From contig CM048850.1 of assembly GCA_026545225.1 (NCBI GenBank), positions 26,155,797 to 26,219,796 on the forward strand: a DNA stretch of 64,000 nucleotides, given 5' to 3'. Positions 1 to 9,730 of this stretch are shown one piece after another. The number at the start of each line of letters is the position of its first letter. Position 1 is the stretch's first letter. The notes under the pieces were generated by a model. That model was not told where the DNA came from and did not search any database. It was given only the letters and a program-made list of their open reading frames with translations. Position numbers and translations under genes: made by a program. Source of the DNA: Cornus controversa. Its lineage: Eukaryota > Streptophyta > Magnoliopsida > Cornales > Cornaceae.

Positions 1-570
1 GCAGTGCACTCCTCCCAAGTACAAATATCCTGGTGCCCTAACTATCTCATGCATCATTGGAGAGCACCATGTTGATAAAGCTCTTCTTGATTTGGGTGCA
101 ATTGTAAATTTGCTACCCTACACAGTTTACTTACAATTGGGCTTGAGAGAATTGAAACCTACCTCGGTGGTATTGTAATTTGCATATAGATCAACAAAAC
201 AACCCCATGGGATCATTGAAGATGTGCTCATTAAAGTGGACAAGTTTTACTTTCCTGTTGATTTTATTGTACTTGACACTGAGCCTGTTCATAACCTAAA
301 GAGGCACATTCCAATGATCCTTGGTCGACTTTTCTTAGCTACTGCTGATGCTTGCATAAATTGTAGGTCGGGGATCATGGATATCTCATTTGGCAACATG
401 AATGTCAAGCTTAATGTATTCAATGCTATCCAATACCCTCCAGATCAGAGTAATGTGTTCTGCATAGATGATATTGATGAATGTGTAGAGGAATTTGTTT
501 CATCCTCTGTATCTCAAAATTCCTTGGAGGTATGTAAATCTCTTTATGACTATGAGACACTTTATGATTA
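1..570 (+). pseudogene. Ty3-gypsy aspartic protease region (copy A), broken
   Basis: This is the retropepsin part of a gypsy polyprotein, entered mid-gene at the window edge. The motif LLDLGA..NLLP near base 90 corresponds to the active-site region D-x-G-A of Athila/Tat-type elements, but here the usual serine after GA is replaced by isoleucine. A stop follows the ELKPTSVVL segment near base 177. The frame then stays open from about 224 to 571 and ends in an acidic stretch with DDIDE. The same region in copy B keeps GAS but has an extra stop near 36550. It belongs with the RT downstream. It is dead, and its family assignment is firm. Confidence 0.8.
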
Positions 571-711
571 AGAGTTGTGTGAAGAGGTGAATTATATGCT
601 AGAAGTGGATACTATTCAGAATACTCCACCATGGAGAATTCCAATTGAGCCACTCCCTTCTCTCTCTAGCACTCCCCTATTGCCTTCATTGGCTCCCCTC
701 CATCATTAAAG

Positions 712-2046
712 TTGAAGCCTTTGCCTGACAATTTGAAATATATATTTTTGGGGGCACAGAGAACTCTTCCTGTTATAATTGCCTCTGATCTAACAGAAAC
801 TCAAGAGAAGCACTTAGTAGAGGTCTTATATCAACATCGTGAAGCACTTGGGTGGAGTGTTGCTGATCTTAAGGGCATTGATCCCTCAATTTGCATGCAT
901 AAAATTCATTTGGAAGAAGGATGTAAGCCATCTAGAGAGGCACAGAGGCGACTGAACCCCAACATGAAGGAGGTGGTAAAGAAAGAGGTTGTTATGTTAC
1001 TTGATAAAGGTATTATTTATCCAATTTTTGACAGCACATGGGTGAGTCCAACACAAGTGGTTCCTAAGAAGTCTGGTCTTATCATTATCCCTAACTCTGT
1101 GGGAGAGCTTGTTCCACAACGTACTGCTACAGGTTGGCGTGTTTGCATTAATTACAGAAAGCTCAATTCTATGGCAAGGAAGGATCACTTCCCTTTTCCA
1201 TTCATAGATCAAATACTTGAAAGGTTATCTGGTCAGAGCTATTATTACTTTCTGGATGGCTACTCTGGTTATAACCAAGTGGCTATGGATCCAGAAGATC
1301 AAGAGAAGACTACTTTCACTTGTCCCTTTGGTACTTTTGTTTATCGTCGTATGCCATTTGGGTTGTCTAATGCTCCAGCAACATTCCAGAGGTGTATGAT
1401 GGCCATCTTTTCTGACATGGTGGAAAAATTCATGGAGGTATTCATGGATGACTTCTCTGTTTTTGGATCATCCTTTGAAGATTGTTTGAGCAATTTATCA
1501 CTTGTGCTTCAAAGGTGCCGAGAACGAAATTTGGTACTTAGTTGAGAGAAGAGCCATTTCATGGTGAGAGAAGGTATTGTGTTGGGTCATATTATTTTAG
1601 AGAGAGGCATTGAAGTTGATAAAGCAAAGATTGACATAATTTATACTCTGCCTCCTCCAACTTCGGTAAGGCAAGTTCGTTCTTTCTTAGGCCATGCTGG
1701 GTTCTATAGAAGATTCATCAAGGATTTTAGTAAAATTGCTCGACCATTGTGCCATTTGTTATCTAAAGATGTTCCATTTTCCTTTGATGAAGAATGTGTG
1801 CAAGCTTTTGAAAAGCTTCGGTCTTTATTATCCTCTACACCAATAATGCAATCTCCAAAGTGGGCTCTACCTTTTGAAATCATGTGTGATGCTTCTGATT
1901 ACGTAGTAGGAGCAGTGTTGGGACAAAGAGAAGAGAAACGACCATATGCCATCTATTACGCTAGTAAGACTCTCTCTGATGCCCAACTCAATTATACAAC
2001 CACAGAGAAAGAGCTTCTAGCTGTAGTATTTGCCCTGGACAAGTTT
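712..2046 (+). pseudogene. Ty3-gypsy reverse transcriptase and partial RNase H (copy A)
   Basis: The reverse transcriptase reads from about 712 to 1545. Visible motifs include WRVCINYRKLN, FPFPFIDQILERL, the YSGYNQV region, FGTFVYRRMPFGL and the catalytic FMDD box. A TGA replaces the conserved tryptophan in the LVL.W.KCHF-type segment at 1543, and the frame reopens at 1561. The connection region (RSFLGHAGFYRRFI) and the start of RNase H (CDASDYVVGAVLGQ, TEKELLAVVFALDKF) follow. Coding sequence stops abruptly near 2046, so most of RNase H and all of the integrase are missing. The lineage looks like Athila/Tat, which fits the tRNA-Asp primer site of the related element at 32799. The predicted protein is identical to the copy B counterpart. 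Confidence 0.92.
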
Positions 2047-2860
2047 TTAATTTTCTTTGATTTTAATTTTTAGTTTTAGTTTTCTTAATTTTTCTTTCAA
2101 TTCTAGTTGTGTTTTAATGTTTTTCCTTTGAGTTTTTGATGTATAAGTTTGCCTCCGGAGGATGCCAAGAGGTGTACCGAGGTATTTGGACTCAAGACGG
2201 GTGAAAAAACGAGCTCTCGATCGACCTTGGGCGATAGAGACTCCAAAAATACACGTCCCAGTCGACCTTAGGCAATAAAGGGTCAAACAGGCCAACAGAA
2301 GGGGGATCGATCACCCCATTTGAGGGGGATCGATCGCCCCTTGATTTTTTCAAGGGAAACCCACCAGCAGGTGGGCGATCGATCACCTATTGCTAGGGGG
2401 ATCGATCGCCCAAGCTTGAATAGGGGTCGGCCAAAAATTTCATCTATTTAAAGCCTCCGTCTCCAACTATAATGCTACTACTTGCTTCCTTGATATCTTT
2501 GAGCTCCAATTTGACTCTTACTTCAACCGGAAATATATTTTCTTCAATTGGTGATTCTCGAACAAGTATTTAACATTGATCATCATCAACATCAACATCA
2601 AAACCAGATTGATCATCACTAGTTCTCAAGAAAACTCTCACTTTTTCAAGTTCTACATCAAAAGTAAGTGAAGTTTTTATTTTGCAAAATTGTGCCAATC
2701 TTTTTGAGGGCTTTTGAAGACCAAGTTTGGGGGATATAATTGGTGGATTAAAGTGTTCAATTTGGGGTGGAAAAATTACCGAAAGAAGAGGTTGAAGGAG
2801 AAACTTTTATTGTGCACACCAAGTGTTTGATTTAATTTCACAACCAAGCTTTTTCTAGTT
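2047..2860 (+). other. Retroelement UTR-like non-coding stretch
   Basis: No gene is visible. The T-rich start replaces the rest of RNase H. The middle contains GC-rich palindromic boxes, listed separately. The end is an AT/CA-rich leader (TCATCATCAACATCAACATC near 2578) before the ATG at 2861. It reads like an untranslated region of a different retroelement joined to the truncated RNase H. The same join occurs in copy B, so it predates the duplication. Confidence 0.6.
2302..2415. repeat. Four spaced palindromic GATCGATC boxes
   Basis: Four copies of a G-run/GATCGATC/C-run motif lie at about 2302, 2329, 2373 and 2398, for example GGGGGATCGATCGCCCC. Each is a near-perfect inverted repeat around ATCGAT. 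They could fold in RNA or bind a dimeric protein. No function is shown by the sequence. The block is repeated at 38527-38640 in copy B. Confidence 0.75.
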
Positions 2861-3657
2861 CTATGGCACGAAAGAGAGCAATTCACCAAGGTGCTTCAAG
2901 CTCGCGCAATCCTCGCTGAGCAAGACAAGATCCAACAACCATTTTCTCAAGATCTCGCCGAGATGGAATTCATGAGAGATGGCATCCAAGAGCCTTGAAT
3001 TTTGAAACAACGTTTGACATCGCTGAATTATATGCCATGTTTCCAGAGACACGGTGGGAGATTTCTGACATCCGTTGTTGTCAGTCGGCTTTGATTTTTG
3101 TTCCATTATCTACTACTATCTACCCAAGGCTCGTCAAAGTGTTTTATCAGAATTTAATGTTAAAGCCTGATGAGTAGGGTGAACTTATTTCTTCGATAGA
3201 TGGAACACGAGTTTAGGTTTTCTCATCATCCCTCTCTTCACTTGCACATAAGGGTGTCATTGGGTTGTACCAGACTTAGGGGGAACCACTTGGCTGCCGG
3301 CCATGGCCCAACTAAAAAATAAAGACTGACTTGAGCAAAAGTTCCTCACAGACTTGCCTAAAAAATGTTCATCTCAGCAAAGAATTGGATGACTGCTCTC
3401 CTTTGGTATTGTTGTTTAAGCGCAAATCAATTTGTTTGAACTTGTTAAAGTTTGTTGAACCTTTACGAACAGGAAAACTTACTGATCTGAGTTTGGGTCA
3501 GTTAATTGGTGGGTTGAAAACTGCCTTCCATTTTCTAGGTCTGTCAAAGGATTATTTATTGTCCCTTTTTATATCAATTTTGATTCAGGGGAAGCAGCAC
3601 AACCAAAGAGCTCAATCACTCCGGTTTACATCTGATAATAGTAAAATTTTGTAGAAC
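2861..3657 (+). pseudogene. Decayed plant retroelement-associated ORF (putative plant transposon protein type)
   Basis: An ATG at 2861 opens MARKRAIHQGASSSRNPR and is stopped after about 18 codons. Same-strand coding-like sequence then resumes in short stretches: about 2995-3177 (FDIAELYAMFPETRWE, YPRLVKVFYQNLML) and 3331-3654. The layout resembles the accessory ORFs called putative plant transposon protein that accompany some plant gypsy elements. That assignment is by impression only. Copy B keeps just the first 57 bases (39088-39144) before its deletion junction. Confidence 0.45.
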
Positions 3658-5339
3658 ACTAAAACATATCTAGGGGGAAATGTAAGAGAAATAGAAGATG
3701 ATTACCAAAAACAAAAAACAAAAAAATAGAGAGAGAGAGAGAAATAAGGACTCATTTTCTCAAGACATTAGTCACACGATTATATTGGTGTATGATTAAA
3801 TAAGGACTCATTTTCTGACTGTAAGCACTTGTTTAGCTTAAACAACATAATTACTTTTGTATGATAAACTTTGTTCATTTCCAGATTGAAGGTTTTAACC
3901 ACCTCCTTTTCTGGAAAATTTCAACATTCCACTTCACTAAATATTAAGCATCTCAATGTATTGAATTGGTGAAAATATCTTTTCTTTTTCACTACAGGGT
4001 ATGTTTGAGCAGCTATTCCTTACTATGTCTGGGCATTCGCAATGAATCCAAAGGCAGATAATTCCTAGTAGCATTTGAGAATTTATTTGAGGTATATTGA
4101 TCGAAAAATGAGTACTCTTCTATTAATCTTCATGCAATTTAATTACAACTCGTATCATTTTTTTCTATTGCAGTTGTTCTTCTCATAAACATCAAGGGAG
4201 ATCAATCTAATTTACCCTTTGAATTTGTTACTCATAAGTTGGTTTTAGTTGACTCTCTAATTTATAATTTAGAAGGAAATATTTTCCTATTAATTTGATT
4301 ATTTTGGTATGGTAATTTCCTTTTTTTTTAAAAAAAAAAACTACACTTCTAAATGGTAAGAGAACTAATTAGATTTGAATTAGGTTTGATTGTGCTCGCA
4401 AAGGCAATTAACTTAATACCATTTGACTAATTTCTTAATATACTTTACATATGTATTTTCTTTCCATCAGGAATTGCATGCCCAAGTGGATTAATTTTCA
4501 AATTGAGCTTTAAAGCTGAAGCCTTATATGACCCTTTGTATTCTGTTCAATTTCCCAATTTCAATACAATCCTTTCCAAATTATGAACATAAGTTGACCA
4601 ACGTAGCTGCAACACTTATCTTGGATACTATCATTTCTTAGTAGACTTGCATGACTTCACATATTTATTGGTATCATTTTCCCTGTCAATATAAGTTAGG
4701 CATATGATATATTGAAATATGATAACATTAACAGAGATCTTTTTCAGCGTAGATCCAAAAGCAGTCTCTGATATTTTCTCTTCATGTATTTTTGGTTTAT
4801 ATAGTTTCATGATAAATACTGTGAGTGAGTGGCACCATTTTTGTTTGTCTTGTTTGATTCTCAATTTTGTCTAAAAGTAATTTCTTTTTTGATAACTACA
4901 CGATCACACACGTGTCCCCACCAAGACTTCGATTTGCACTCTTGCCGTTGGGTTGGCAGGAGACACCACCCAAGCTGAAATCTATCCATGGGCTAAAAGT
5001 GTAGTTCATGCTGGATTTTTTCTCCAACTGATACAAGATCTTAAACTCTGAGATTGATTTTTTGGTGAATCTTGTAGTGGAACTAACTATGCATATTCAG
5101 CTGCCCTGCAACCTTCCTCATTGGACCAAAAAGGATATCCCCATTATCGTAATGCCACCAAAACCAACGACTTCCAACTAAGCATTTGCAGGTCAAACAG
5201 TAGACCACAGACCACCCACTCTCATGAGGAAACTCAGGACTATGACTATAAGAGGTTTTCTTTATCACTTCCCTTTAAAGCTCAGTCAGGACTTCAACTG
5301 AATCTGATCTTCTTCTTTTTTTAATTTCTTTGCTCTAGT
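3658..5339. other. AT-rich non-coding DNA, present only in copy A
   Basis: I recognise no gene here. It contains a short GA-rich run near 3730, an A-run near 4328 and scattered AT-rich sequence. The short open frames have no family signature and are broken by frequent stops on both strands. CACTACAGGG near 3991 only superficially resembles a CACTA terminus. Confidence 0.5.
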
Positions 5340-5617
5340 ACCATCTGATATTTCTTCATCCATTGAGCTGACCAAACCCTTAAACTCTACAAAGAATAAC
5401 TCCATCCCTCTTCTTCCTTGTTCCATGGAATCACTACCATTCTTCCTTCAGTTATCAAAGCTTGTTCTTATGCTCAAAACCATCACTTTGGTCTTCAAAT
5501 TCATTGTGTTGTCCTCAAAACAAGTTCTGATTTGGAATCTACTACATCCAATTCTATCATCTCCATGTATGGCAAGTTTTCAGACATTGAATGTGCGCGT
5601 AAGATGTCTGATTGTTA
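5340..5617 (+). pseudogene. Pentatricopeptide-repeat (PPR) gene fragment
   Basis: The frame ending at 5617 reads ILPSVIKACSYAQ, then GLQIHCVVLKT, then SNSIISMYGKFSDIECARK. This is the characteristic two-repeat spacing of plant PLS-class PPR proteins, which bind organellar RNA. Upstream in the same frame is LKLYKE followed by stops, which looks like the preceding repeat in decay. There is no start codon, and the frame closes at a TAG after RKMSDC, where a PPR would continue to the next motif. It is a fragment of roughly 90 codons from a gene that normally has several hundred. It lies in the 4.9 kb absent from copy B. Confidence 0.75.
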
Positions 5618-7325
5618 GCCTAAGGCACAATCTAGAGAGACACCTTTCTAGGTTATCATTTTTTAGATCATTTGGCTGTTAACTCTCTAATTGTCATACA
5701 CTCTCTACACAAAAAACTAACTAGCTTTTCTGCGTAGCAGAATAAAAAGGTTCATTTTGCCTTCTATATCTGTCAATTCTAGAACTCTTGATATCATCTT
5801 TGCACCTAAAAATAGAAGAGATGCTGGTTTCATGAGTTTATCGTCCCATCTATTTGTTGACAGCTCATATTTGTTGGGAAGCTTGCTGCTGGAAATTTCG
5901 TTCTTTGAAAACAGAATTGGTCTGCCTTCTTTGTTAAAACTGATTTGATCCACAAGGTATCTCATGAAACAAAAATTACAGCATGAAAGTTTAGCCTTTT
6001 GGCTTCATTTTGGGCTCGGTTTCATGTCATTTCAACTAGTATTCTATTTTTGGTGAAATTTTGAAGATAACCTGTTCTTGCTGGAAAACTGGTTTTGAAA
6101 ACAGAATTTTGCTACTGTTTGGTTCAAAAATGGACCTGAATTATTTTTCTCTTTATGAAAGTGAATATATGGTATGAAAATATTGTCTCTTAGCTTTCAA
6201 TGGGCTTTGGTTTCATGCAATTTCGTTTTAAAATGATTTTCTATGAATTTTTGAAGTTGGGAGCTTCAGGCTGGAAATTCATTTCTGGGCAGAATGTTTA
6301 TGGTTCCTTTTGTCTTAGAACTGATTTAGATGGTGAGGGATTTTGAGAAGGTGAATTTGCAATTCAAAGAGATTATGACAGTCCAAAAAAGTATATAAAG
6401 TCAAGTAAAAGATTAATGTAATTCTTTGGAATTACTTTAACAGGTCCAACAATACACAACACCATTGTGATTTAAAAATTTAAAAAAAAAAAACAGAACA
6501 TCGAATTTATTTTTGGATAAATAGAACACTAATTATTTAAGATAAAGGTATGATATTATAAAACCATATATAGCTATATGATTGATGGGTAAGCAAATCT
6601 GTGTTCCGGTGAGAAATCGGAACATTACATGTGGCTGGCCAAAATCTGAAAACTGAGTTGAAGACCTCGTGGTTCAATGTTTGTATTCTGTAATTGTAGG
6701 TCATATCCTTAGTTAGATTGTTCTTGGTTCAATTCTATGTATTATTCGAATGAGAAGAATAGAGTATATTATACATACATGTGTATATATATATAGATAT
6801 TAGTATAATTGTAAATGTGTTTGTATAAGCTCTATATGGTTCTAAGCCCAAATAATTCCCTTTCCCGTTCTTCTGTAATCCAAACTGGTGAAAACAGAGT
6901 TGTAATTTCTTAAACTCCGAAAATTTCCAAATTGATTTCCAAATTGAGAGGAGAGAGAATAAAGAAAAGAAGAAAGTGGAAAGAGAATAGGTGAAAGGAG
7001 GAGAGAGAGGGAGTTATGGGAGAGGTTTTTTTTAAAACGTGGATTACAAGTCTGATTTCCTTGTGATAAAAATATTCTTGATCTAACTAGGTTATTTTTT
7101 TCCCACCGAAAGATAATACTTATATTTAGAAAAATAGCATCATTTTATCATTAAGGATGATAATATTGTATAGTATACACCCAGCTAGTGGGTGGATCAG
7201 TTCACTGTTTGGGTGCATACTCGGCTAGGTTTCCAAGACAGTGAAATGTAGAATGTTCTATATCTGTTGATTTTGGTTTGATACTTTTTAACTATTAATT
7301 GAAAAAAAATTAAATTCGTCATTAG
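5618..7325. other. Non-coding DNA with degenerate repeats (copy A only)
   Basis: No gene is recognisable. The stretch holds a set of degenerate tandem units (5868-6345, listed separately), an A-run near 6482, a TA-rich run near 6783-6797 and a purine-rich GA tract near 6948-7012. It leads directly into the HD-ZIP III fragment at 7326. Confidence 0.5.
5868..6345 (+). repeat. Degenerate tandem repeat, about 195-bp units
   Basis: Three diverged units start near 5868, 6068 and 6262. Each contains GCTGGAAA or GGCTGGAAA, then TTTGAAAACAGAATT or a variant. In the first two units this is followed by a GGTTTCATG(T/C)(A/C)ATTTC block and a TTTTGAA(G) block. Spacing is about 195 bases. The units are too diverged for hand alignment to give an identity figure. 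Confidence 0.5.
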
Positions 7326-7520
7326 GGGTTTCAATGATGCTGTTAATGGATTTTATGGATGATGGTTGGTCGATTATGGGTAGTGATGGTAGGGAGGACG
7401 TGACCATTGCCATCAATTCATCTCCAAGCAAATTTCTTGGGTGGCAATACAACACATTAATTGTCAATGCTTCCAACTTTTGGAGGGGTGTTGTGTGCAA
7501 AGGCATCAATGCTACTTCAG
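7326..7520 (+). pseudogene. Class III HD-ZIP transcription factor exon fragment
   Basis: The sequence reads GFNDAVNGF, then one base out of frame MDDGWSIMGSDGREDVTIA, then INSSPSKFLG.QYNT. After a further frame change it reads MLPTFGGVLCAKASMLLQ. These are successive conserved segments of the region following START in REVOLUTA/ATHB8-class HD-ZIP III proteins, which are nuclear regulators of vascular and meristem patterning. Two frameshifts, an extra T near 7353 and an inserted run near 7455-7465, break it. The exon end after MLLQ has lost a clear donor. It is an isolated exon remnant, present only in copy A. Confidence 0.82.
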
Positions 7521-8371
7521 TTACTTCAAGAAAACTGAATTGGTTATGTAGGACCCATTTAGGATGAAAGACAAAAAAAACATAGACTTTATAGTGGTTA
7601 GGATTATCTTTGGCTGGCTCCCCACTAGTTTAATTTTATTTTTTCTTCTCAATGTTTTCATCCTTATAACAGTAGCATGTTGTTTGAGTTTGTATTTGGG
7701 GGACCTTGATTATTTTTGTACAAGTCAAATTTGCTTTAAAGTGTGTTTCATCTCTCTCTCATATTTTGTTTGGAGGTTATTTTTTTGTTTCCAGTATCTA
7801 TTACCATTGACTTCTACATGCTGATTTAGTAGGTCCTTTAGCTTTCATTGGAACATATTTATTAATTTTGCTGTCTCCTAGATGATTTTGCGTGTATCAG
7901 ATATGTGGAAAACTTAAGCTTATATTTTGTTTCGATACTATTTCTTGTTTCCAGATTGCTTTTATTTTCTAGATTTTGATTCAATAGGTTTCAATTTTTG
8001 CTTGAAATGTAGTACATCTTACACATTTTTCTATATACAGTTTTTATGAATCTGAGAATTTTGAGTCCTATTCTTGGGATTGCAGTAAGTATATGCACTT
8101 TTTGCTTAAGCTGCTCTCGACAGATCATAAGCTGAACTTTTTGGTTACCTCATATTCTTCTGTTCATTTTGTACGATAATTATTTTTTTATTAAAATGTT
8201 AGAAAATGTAGAACTCTTAGCAATTTAGCATATGAGAGATGAATCATGTTGAAAATCTAAAAAAAGAAAAGAAAATTGGACTGATTATCACTCATTGATT
8301 TTCTTTTGACTTTTCAACTTCTTTTGAATTTCTCTTATGACTCTTGAAGTTGAAACTTGGATTGACTACAG
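7521..8371. other. Non-coding DNA upstream of the Hsp90 fragment
   Basis: I see no gene here. A hydrophobic open frame at 7564-7824 has no recognisable motif and reads as T-rich noise. The copy B deletion junction falls at 7820-7824 (GCTGA), after which the two copies align again. A short piece at about 8046-8085 is bounded by AG and GTAAGT and could be another exon remnant, but I cannot identify it. Confidence 0.45.
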
Positions 8372-8445
8372 GTCAATCGTGTGCTGGATTTGATAGTTCA
8401 TAGTCTTTATAACCACAAGGAAATGTTTCTTCAAGAGCTTGTGAG
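8372..8445 (+). pseudogene. Hsp90-family exon fragment (copy A)
   Basis: A 74-base exon is bounded by TACAG and GTAAG splice signals. It encodes VNRVLDLIVHSLYNHKEMFL followed by QELV. This matches the start of the Hsp90 ATPase domain, most like plastid or mitochondrial Hsp90, where the segment is VSRL.DLIV.SLY..KE.FLREL. A degenerate stretch after an intron at about 8664-8693 resembles the following NASDALDKLRF segment. The rest of the gene is absent. It lies just upstream of the CACTA transposase gene and may be captured cargo. Confidence 0.75.
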
Positions 8446-9730
8446 GTAAGAATAGGTGTATTCTGTATGCCATGCATAAGAATTATTTATTTTGTTATAT
8501 AACACCCAAGTATATTTCAGTTCTGATTTAGCTTTCATGCCCTATTTTAACCAATTTGCATATGATATATGTGTTTAGCTTCCATTTTAGCTTGTGATTC
8601 TGTCGCTATATTTTCCATGCATATTTTTGCTTTTCAAAGTCTCTATTTTGCATTTTTATTGCAGCTATTATGCGATTAGATGGCTATAAATTTTCTTATT
8701 GAGTTGCAATTGATTTATCTTTTCTAATTCTCCAAATGTTAGTTCATAGTTTCTATAGGTGGTTGTGAGGCATACATAGTTTCTATAGTTCATAGTTTCT
8801 TTTCTTATTCTCCAAATGTTAGTTCATAGTTTCTTTTCTTTTTTAACTTTTTCATGTTGTAGTCATCTTTGAAACGCAACCCTAATAGCCTCAATTGAGT
8901 CTGTAGTGATAATGATGGTCTTAGATATAAAGTTTCAGGGTTAGGTTTTCTGCACATGGGGTATATCTATATATATATATATATATGGAGCTTTGTATCA
9001 TGCATTAAAGTGCTCAATTAATTTTGTTATACCATACGTAACAAAAATGATTACGTTTCACATATGGATAATTATGTGCAACAGATTAGCAAGGTCTCAG
9101 TCACATGTGAAAGGGTCATGCAATTGTGACTTGCCTGAATCTGTTATGAAAGAGCAAGTGTGCCTTTTCTCATGCCAGTTTAGTTTCTATAAAATTGAAT
9201 AATATATGTGCTTTCTTGTATAAAGATATTTACAGTTAGTGGTTTAGTTATTGAGATGAGGTTTCCTATTCAGCTTTTTTGGTATATACAATATTTAAAT
9301 GCTACTCCTTTATTTTTCTTTCCATTGGGAGTTTCAGTCATAAATTGCTGAAGCTTTTTTCTCTTTAATATATTAACTAATACCATTTTTTACATAATAA
9401 ATTTTTGCTTACCAACTTTTGACTATAGCTTTCTTATTTTACTTTATAAGTTATAGTTTTCACTTTCATAACAGGTTTGTATGCTTTAATTTTTCATAGA
9501 ACTAGTTATCTAGAAGTGAATTATATATGTGGTAGTTTCCAAAGAGTTTAGTTAGGCAGTGAATTGAACTGTCCATATTGTTTTCTCTATGCAATTTCGA
9601 GCTGATATTTTCCTTGGAGGATTTTTTCTACTCCCTACATTTTGTCATTTGTTTCACGATGAACCTTCTTTAGGTTTATTGGTCACTTCTACTAGTAGTT
9701 GCCTATTGTTGAATAAATTAGCAAGGAGTC
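8446..9730. other. AT-rich spacer before the CACTA transposase
   Basis: No gene is visible apart from the degenerate Hsp90 piece near 8664. TCTCCAAATGTTAGTTCATAGTTTCT occurs twice, about 83 bases apart (near 8730 and 8811), a small local duplication. An (AT)n microsatellite is at about 8965-8986. The open frame 8993-9202 has no recognisable motif, although it is also open in copy B. Confidence 0.5.

Noticed and set aside
997..1212. Minus-strand ORF over the RT gene (also 37222-37437)
   Set aside because: It is a shadow of the plus-strand RT, whose motifs explain the sequence.
3991..4000. CACTACAGGG as a possible 5' end of CACTA element 1
   Set aside because: It lacks the AAGAAAA continuation and has no subterminal repeats next to it.
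7564..7824. 86-codon hydrophobic plus-strand ORF
   Set aside because: It comes from T-rich DNA with no homology recognised and no promoter or splice context; copy B has deleted it.
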